Below, one piece after another: positions 57,370 through 64,000 of a stretch of DNA of 64,000 nucleotides. The stretch covers positions 3,866,001 to 3,930,000 of the forward strand of contig NZ_CP027773.1 in assembly GCF_003019815.1 (NCBI RefSeq), given 5' to 3'. Within the stretch, counting starts at the first letter, position 1; each line of letters starts with the position of its first letter. Under the pieces are notes generated by a model. It was not told the DNA's origin, did not search any database, and saw only the letters and a list, made by a program, of their open reading frames with translations. Source of the stretch: Variovorax sp. PMC12 (lineage in GTDB: Bacteria > Pseudomonadota > Gammaproteobacteria > Burkholderiales > Burkholderiaceae_C). The position numbers were made by a program, and so were the translations under genes.

Positions 57370-58578
57370 ATGCGCGCCATGGTCGGAATCGAAGAAATCC
57401 AGCGCGCCGCGGCGCGCCTGCAAGGCCAGGTGCTCGATACGCCCTGCGTCGAATCGCGCACGCTGTCGGAGATCGTCGGCGCCCAGGTGTTCCTGAAGTT
57501 CGAGAACCTGCAGTTCACATCGTCGTTCAAGGAACGTGGTGCGTGCAACAAGCTGGTCGATCTTTCCGAGAACGGTACACGGGGAGTGATCGCCATGTCT
57601 GCCGGCAACCATGCGCAGGGTGTGGCCTATCACGCGCAGCGGCTCGGCCTGCGCGCGCTTATCGTGATGCCGCGCTTCACTCCCGGCGTGAAGATCGAGC
57701 GCACGCGCGGCTTCGGGGCGGAGGTGGTTCTTCACGGCGACACCCTCGATGCGGCCCGAGCCCATGCCCTGGAGCTTGCGGCGCGCGAAGGACTGACCTT
57801 CGTCCATCCCTACGACGACGAGGCGATCATCGCGGGCCAAGGCACCGTGGCGCTCGAGATGCTCGACGCGGTGCCCGATCTCGACACCCTGGTGGTGGCC
57901 GTCGGCGGCGGCGGGCTGATCGCCGGCATGGCGGTGGCGGCACGCGAGCGCAAGCCCGGCATCGAGATCGTCGGCGTGCAGACCACGCGTTTTCCGGCCA
58001 TGGTCAACGCGGTCAAGGGTACGCATCATGCGCAGGGCAAGAGCACGATCGCCGAGGGCATCGCGGTCGGCACGCCGGGTGTGCTGACCCGGGAAATCAT
58101 CGCAAGCAAGGTCGACGACCTGCTGCTGGTGGACGAGGGCGACATCGAGCAGGGCGTCCTGATGCTGCTGGAGATCGAAAAGACGCTGGTCGAGGGGGCC
58201 GGCGCGGCGGGGCTGGCGGCGCTGATCCGGCATCCGGAGCGCTTCAAGGGCAAGCGCGTGGGGCTGGTGCTGTCCGGCGGCAACATCGATCCGCTGCTGC
58301 TCGCAGCCATCATCGAACGAGGCATGGTCCGGGCCGGGCGGCTGGCGCGCGTGCGCGTGAGCGCGCGCGACGTGCCCGGCTCGCTGGCCCAGATCACGGC
58401 CACTGTGGCAGAAGCGGGCGCTAACGTCGACGAGGTTCATCACCAGCGCGCATTCACGATGCTGGCGGCCCAGAACGTCGACATCGAGCTGGTGCTGCAG
58501 ACCCGTGGACGCGCGCACTTGGCAAGCGTGCTCACAGCGCTGAGGGATGCGGGCTTCGAGGCGGAGGAGCAGCATTGA
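57370..58578 (+). CDS. ilvA: PLP-dependent threonine dehydratase with ACT domain
   Basis: The 402-residue enzyme deaminates threonine to 2-oxobutyrate. The PLP lysine is in SSFKERGACN (about residue 57), the phosphate-binding loop is VGGGGLIAG (about 180-188), and a single ACT domain occupies the last 80 residues. This shorter form, with one ACT domain, matches the enzymes also called TdcB or biodegradative-like IlvA in this group. The ATG at 57370 is used; 57379 is possible. The 106 bases upstream, shared with the AAA+ gene, show no clear operator. Confidence 0.92.
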   Translation: MRAMVGIEEIQRAAARLQGQVLDTPCVESRTLSEIVGAQVFLKFENLQFTSSFKERGACNKLVDLSENGTRGVIAMSAGNHAQGVAYHAQRLGLRALIVMPRFTPGVKIERTRGFGAEVVLHGDTLDAARAHALELAAREGLTFVHPYDDEAIIAGQGTVALEMLDAVPDLDTLVVAVGGGGLIAGMAVAARERKPGIEIVGVQTTRFPAMVNAVKGTHHAQGKSTIAEGIAVGTPGVLTREIIASKVDDLLLVDEGDIEQGVLMLLEIEKTLVEGAGAAGLAALIRHPERFKGKRVGLVLSGGNIDPLLLAAIIERGMVRAGRLARVRVSARDVPGSLAQITATVAEAGANVDEVHHQRAFTMLAAQNVDIELVLQTRGRAHLASVLTALRDAGFEAEEQH

Positions 58579-58603
58579 CCCTCGCCCGGCAAGAACAGCG
58601 GTG

Positions 58604-58619
58604 GGGGCTCGGAAGCCCC
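58604..58619 (+). terminator. Hairpin GGGGCT-CGGA-AGCCCC after the dehydratase gene
   Basis: A 6-base GC-rich stem with a 4-base loop lies 26 bases after the stop codon. No T-run follows, so termination efficiency is uncertain. Confidence 0.45.
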
Positions 58620-58692
58620 TAGAGCCGTTCAGGGCGACCCGCCGGTAAAATGCCCCTCAGTCTGTCAATTCGAGTCTTCGAGGTACTTCCCG

Positions 58693-58845
58693 ATGTCCAA
58701 CCCAACTCCCGTCGAGCCCAGCCACAGCGCTGCCGTCGAAAAGGACGCCGTCGAATCGGTCGTTCACCTGATGCCGCTGGTGCTTCCGCTGGCCGGCGGC
58801 GTGCTGATGCTGCTGCTGGCGTCTATCGCGGTGTACATGGCCTGA
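58693..58845 (+). CDS. Small single-helix membrane protein (50 aa)
   Basis: A 50-residue open frame starts with ATG at 58693 behind a GAGG ribosome site. A polar N-terminal half (SNPTPVEPSHSA, then acidic residues) leads into one membrane helix, LMPLVLPLAGGVLMLLLA, ending close to the C-terminus. The codon use matches the surroundings. It is 153 bases before pckG on the same strand, so the two may share a transcript. I do not recognise the family. Confidence 0.6.
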   Translation: MSNPTPVEPSHSAAVEKDAVESVVHLMPLVLPLAGGVLMLLLASIAVYMA

Positions 58846-58912
58846 CGCTGACAGTCATCGCCGCTTTTGTCCGCGGGCGGTGCGGCCCGCGTTGACGCAG
58901 TCTCCCGAAGCG

Positions 58913-58920
58913 AAACGTTT
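58913..58920. promoter_or_regulatory. AAACGTTT core upstream of pckG
   Basis: The context GCGAAACGTTTTC has the core shared by LacI-family sites, including Cra/FruR and PurR. It lies 79 bases upstream of the pckG ATG. The same core occurs before the nucleoside hydrolase gene. Confidence 0.35.
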
Positions 58921-58998
58921 TCTCAAACGGACCTCCGTGCCTGAGCAGGTACGGCGCCCCGTTCGGAAAGACGATTTTTCAACTTAGGAGATTTTCCG

Positions 58999-60870
58999 AT
59001 GAACGCACCCACGATGAAGGGCCTCACCATTCAGGCGCCCTCATACGTCAAGAACGCCAAGCTGATCGCCTGGGTGGCCGATATGGCCGCGCTTTGCAAA
59101 CCCGAAGCCATCCATTGGTGCGACGGCAGCAAGGAAGAGTACGACCGCCTCTGCCAGCAGCTGGTCGATGCAGGCACGTTCAAGAAGCTCAATCCGGTCA
59201 AGCGCCCCAACTCGTTCCTCGCGATCTCGGATCCGAGCGACGTGGCGCGCGTCGAAGATCGGACCTACATCTGCTCCGCGCAGAAAGAGAATGCCGGCCC
59301 GACCAACAACTGGATGGCGCCCGCCGAGATGCGCGCGACTCTTCAACCGCTGTTCGACGGCTGCATGAAGGGCCGCACGATGTATGTCGTGCCGTTCAGC
59401 ATGGGGCCGCTGGGCTCGCCCATTGCGCACATCGGCATCGAGCTGTCCGACTCGCCCTATGTGGCGGTCAACATGCGCATCATGACCCGCATGGGCAAGG
59501 CCGTTTACGACGTGCTGGGCACCGACGGTGAATTCGTGCCTTGCGTGCACACCGTCGGCGCACCGCTTGAAGCTGGCCAGAAGGATGTCTCCTGGCCCTG
59601 CAACAAGACCAAGTACATCGTCCACTACCCCGAGACGCGCGAGATCTGGAGCTACGGCTCCGGCTACGGCGGCAACGCACTTCTGGGCAAGAAGTGCTTC
59701 GCGCTGCGCATCGCCTCGAACATGGGCCGCGACGAGGGCTGGCTGGCCGAACACATGCTGATCCTTGGCGTGACCAATCCCGAGGGCAAGAAATACCACG
59801 TGGCGGCCGCGTTCCCGAGCGCGTGCGGCAAGACGAATTTCTCGATGCTCGTGCCCCCGGCCGGCTTCGAAGGCTGGAAGGTCACGACCATCGGCGACGA
59901 CATCGCCTGGATCAAGCCGCAAGCCGATGGCTCGCTGCGTGCCATCAATCCGGAAGCTGGCTATTTCGGCGTTGCCCCCGGCACCAACATGCTGACGAAC
60001 CCGAATTGCATGCGCAGCCTGGACGACGGCGTGATCTTCACCAACGTCGCGCTGACGGACGACGGCGACGTGTGGTGGGAAGGCATGGAGCAGGACGCAC
60101 CGGGCAAGGCGCTGCCGGCGCACCTGATCGACTGGCAGGGCAAGGACTGGACGCCGCAGATCGCCAGGGAAACCGGCGCCAAGGCCGCTCATCCGAACGC
60201 TCGCTTCACCGTGGCGGCCACCAACAATCCCGCGCTCGACGAGGCCTGGGACGATCCGAAGGGCGTGACCATCGACGCCTTCATCTTCGGCGGCCGCCGC
60301 TCGACCACCGTGCCTCTGGTCACCGAGGCCCGCAACTGGGTCGAGGGCGTGTACATGGCAGCGACCATGGGCTCGGAAACGACCGCCGCCGCCGCCGGCC
60401 AGCAAGGCGTCGTGCGCCGCGACCCCTTCGCGATGCTGCCGTTCATGGGCTACAACATGAGCGACTACTTCCAGCACTGGCTCGACCTGGGCAAGAAGCT
60501 GGAAGCCTCTGGCGCAAAGTTGCCCAAGATCTACACGACCAACTGGTTCCGCAAGGGTGCGGACGGCAAGTTCGTGTGGCCCGGTTATGGCGAGAACATG
60601 CGCGTCCTGAAGTGGATGATCGATCGCGTCGAAGGCAACAAGCAGGACGGTGTCGAGCACATCACCGGCGTGAGCCCGCGCTATGAAGATCTGAACTGGA
60701 CGGGACTGGACTTCAGTGCTGAGCAGTTTGCGACGGTGACCAGCATCGACAAGGCAGCTTGGGACGCCGAGTTGAAGTTGCATTCCGAGCTGTTCAAGCA
60801 GCTGGAACATCATCTGCCGAAGGAATTGCCGCAGACGAAGGCTGCGATCGAGCAGCGCCTGGCGGCCTGA
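58999..60870 (+). CDS. pckG: Phosphoenolpyruvate carboxykinase (GTP)
   Basis: PEPCK makes phosphoenolpyruvate from oxaloacetate with GTP and is needed for growth on organic acids. The 623-residue length fits the GTP class. Visible motifs are the P-loop with the hyper-reactive cysteine FPSACGKTN (about residue 274), the metal segment IGDDIAWIK, and FGGRRSTTVPLV of the nucleotide site. The ATG at 58999 follows an AGGAG box. An AAACGTTT palindrome (58913-58920) lies upstream, and a strong terminator follows the gene. Confidence 0.97.
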   Translation: MNAPTMKGLTIQAPSYVKNAKLIAWVADMAALCKPEAIHWCDGSKEEYDRLCQQLVDAGTFKKLNPVKRPNSFLAISDPSDVARVEDRTYICSAQKENAGPTNNWMAPAEMRATLQPLFDGCMKGRTMYVVPFSMGPLGSPIAHIGIELSDSPYVAVNMRIMTRMGKAVYDVLGTDGEFVPCVHTVGAPLEAGQKDVSWPCNKTKYIVHYPETREIWSYGSGYGGNALLGKKCFALRIASNMGRDEGWLAEHMLILGVTNPEGKKYHVAAAFPSACGKTNFSMLVPPAGFEGWKVTTIGDDIAWIKPQADGSLRAINPEAGYFGVAPGTNMLTNPNCMRSLDDGVIFTNVALTDDGDVWWEGMEQDAPGKALPAHLIDWQGKDWTPQIARETGAKAAHPNARFTVAATNNPALDEAWDDPKGVTIDAFIFGGRRSTTVPLVTEARNWVEGVYMAATMGSETTAAAAGQQGVVRRDPFAMLPFMGYNMSDYFQHWLDLGKKLEASGAKLPKIYTTNWFRKGADGKFVWPGYGENMRVLKWMIDRVEGNKQDGVEHITGVSPRYEDLNWTGLDFSAEQFATVTSIDKAAWDAELKLHSELFKQLEHHLPKELPQTKAAIEQRLAA

Positions 60871-60892
60871 TTAGCATCAGCGCTTAAATAAG

Positions 60893-60927
60893 AAAGCCCG
60901 ATGGATGCGAGTCCATCGGGCTTTTTT
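60893..60927 (+). terminator. Rho-independent terminator of pckG
   Basis: AAAGCCCGATGGA and TCCATCGGGCTTT form a 13-base perfect stem with a 6-base loop, followed by TTT. It lies 22 bases after the pckG stop. Confidence 0.92.
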
Positions 60928-60966
60928 GTTTCTGCTTATTTTGCGGTTGCCGCTCGCATAAAGCAA

Positions 60967-60996
60967 AAAACCCCAGTCATGACTGACTGGGGTTTT
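60967..60996 (-). terminator. Rho-independent terminator of the rRNA operon
   Basis: AAAACCCCAGTCA and TGACTGGGGTTTT form a 13-base stem with a 4-base loop, followed on the minus strand by TT. It stands 14 bases beyond the 5S gene and ends the rRNA transcript facing pckG. Confidence 0.9.
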
Positions 60997-61009
60997 CTGG
61001 GCTGTAAGA

Positions 61010-61124
61010 GCCTGACGATGACCTACTTTCACACGGGAACCCGCACTATCATCGGCGCTGAGTCGTTTCACTGTCCTGTTCGGGATGGGAAGGAGTGGTA
61101 CCAACTCGCTATGGTCATCAGGCA
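61010..61124 (-). rRNA. rrf: 5S ribosomal RNA
   Basis: The minus strand reads TGCCTGATGACCATAGCGAG, then TCCCGAACAGGACAGTGAAA, and closes with GTAGGTCATCGTCAGGC, which pairs with the 5' end. These are the conserved blocks of bacterial 5S rRNA. Ends are accurate to a few bases. It is the last gene of the rRNA operon. Confidence 0.95.
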
Positions 61125-61252
61125 TAAAGGGTTGTCTGGTTGATCGGGAGATCAACCGGACGAATTCATAGAGTTTGGAATCAGCTTTTGGCGAATTGTT
61201 TTGAATGCGTCAACTTGGCATAACACCTTGATCTGTATTTTGATCAAAGTTA
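61125..61252 (-). other. 23S-5S internal spacer
   Basis: The 128-base spacer contains no tRNA. It has the hairpin GTTGATC-GGGA-GATCAAC near the 5S end and TTGATC/GATCAA near the 23S end; these are probable RNase III processing stems. Confidence 0.75.

Positions 61253-64000
<2,748 letters not shown>

Overview
The window is about 64 kb of GC-rich chromosome from a beta-proteobacterium. A Comamonadaceae member close to Variovorax fits best: the codon use is strongly GC-biased, the SAH riboswitch sits upstream of metH as in Burkholderiales, methionine synthase is split, Bug/TctC and fused LivHM transport genes are present, and the rRNA sequence is of beta-proteobacterial type. This assignment comes from gene content and was not checked by a search. 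I saw no insertion sequence, prophage, CRISPR array or tRNA gene.

Layout. (1) 1-2287: the end of a type VI secretion operon (tssA, tssB, partial tssC). (2) 2408-21666: a nicotinamide/nicotinate catabolic region, the most interesting part of the window. On the minus strand it has an FAH-family enzyme, NicB and NicA (nicotinate hydroxylase with a membrane-anchored tri-haem tail), two LivK-type binding proteins, an exported nicotinamidase, LivF, LivG, fused LivHM, two DUF1185 proteins, a UPF0280 (ApbE-superfamily) protein and 6-hydroxynicotinate reductase. Divergently on the plus strand are a ferredoxin-NADP reductase, a TetR regulator and enamidase. Two inverted repeats with shared half-sites lie between the two arms. 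Together the genes predict nicotinamide to nicotinate to 6-hydroxynicotinate to tetrahydro-6-oxonicotinate to 2-formylglutarate. This is the reductive route known from the anaerobe Eubacterium barkeri, here placed behind an oxidase-linked NicAB-type hydroxylase.

(3) 21676-33304: a three-gene Gtr-type glycosylation cassette, the large module of methionine synthase behind an SAH riboswitch, a lipase with its foldase, a PACE efflux pump with a divergent LysR regulator, an SH3 protein with a Pro/Gly/His-rich tail, and the separate homocysteine-binding module of methionine synthase. (4) 33345-46985: a complete histidine-utilisation region (hutG, F, I, D, U, H, C) with an IclR regulator, an incomplete polar amino-acid ABC transporter and a NitT/TauT-type ABC transporter. 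Three HutC-like operators tie hutH and the NitT/TauT operon together.

(5) 47105-58619: recQ, a LysR gene, a Bug binding protein with an amidohydrolase, a lipoprotein nucleoside hydrolase, a lipoprotein S41 protease, a tandem AAA+ ATPase and threonine dehydratase. (6) 58693-64000: a 50-residue membrane protein, GTP-dependent PEP carboxykinase, two facing terminators, then 5S and most of 23S rRNA on the minus strand. Two families of short dispersed repeats were found by eye: three copies of one directly after stop codons, and two copies of a double hairpin, one of which lies in frame inside nicB.
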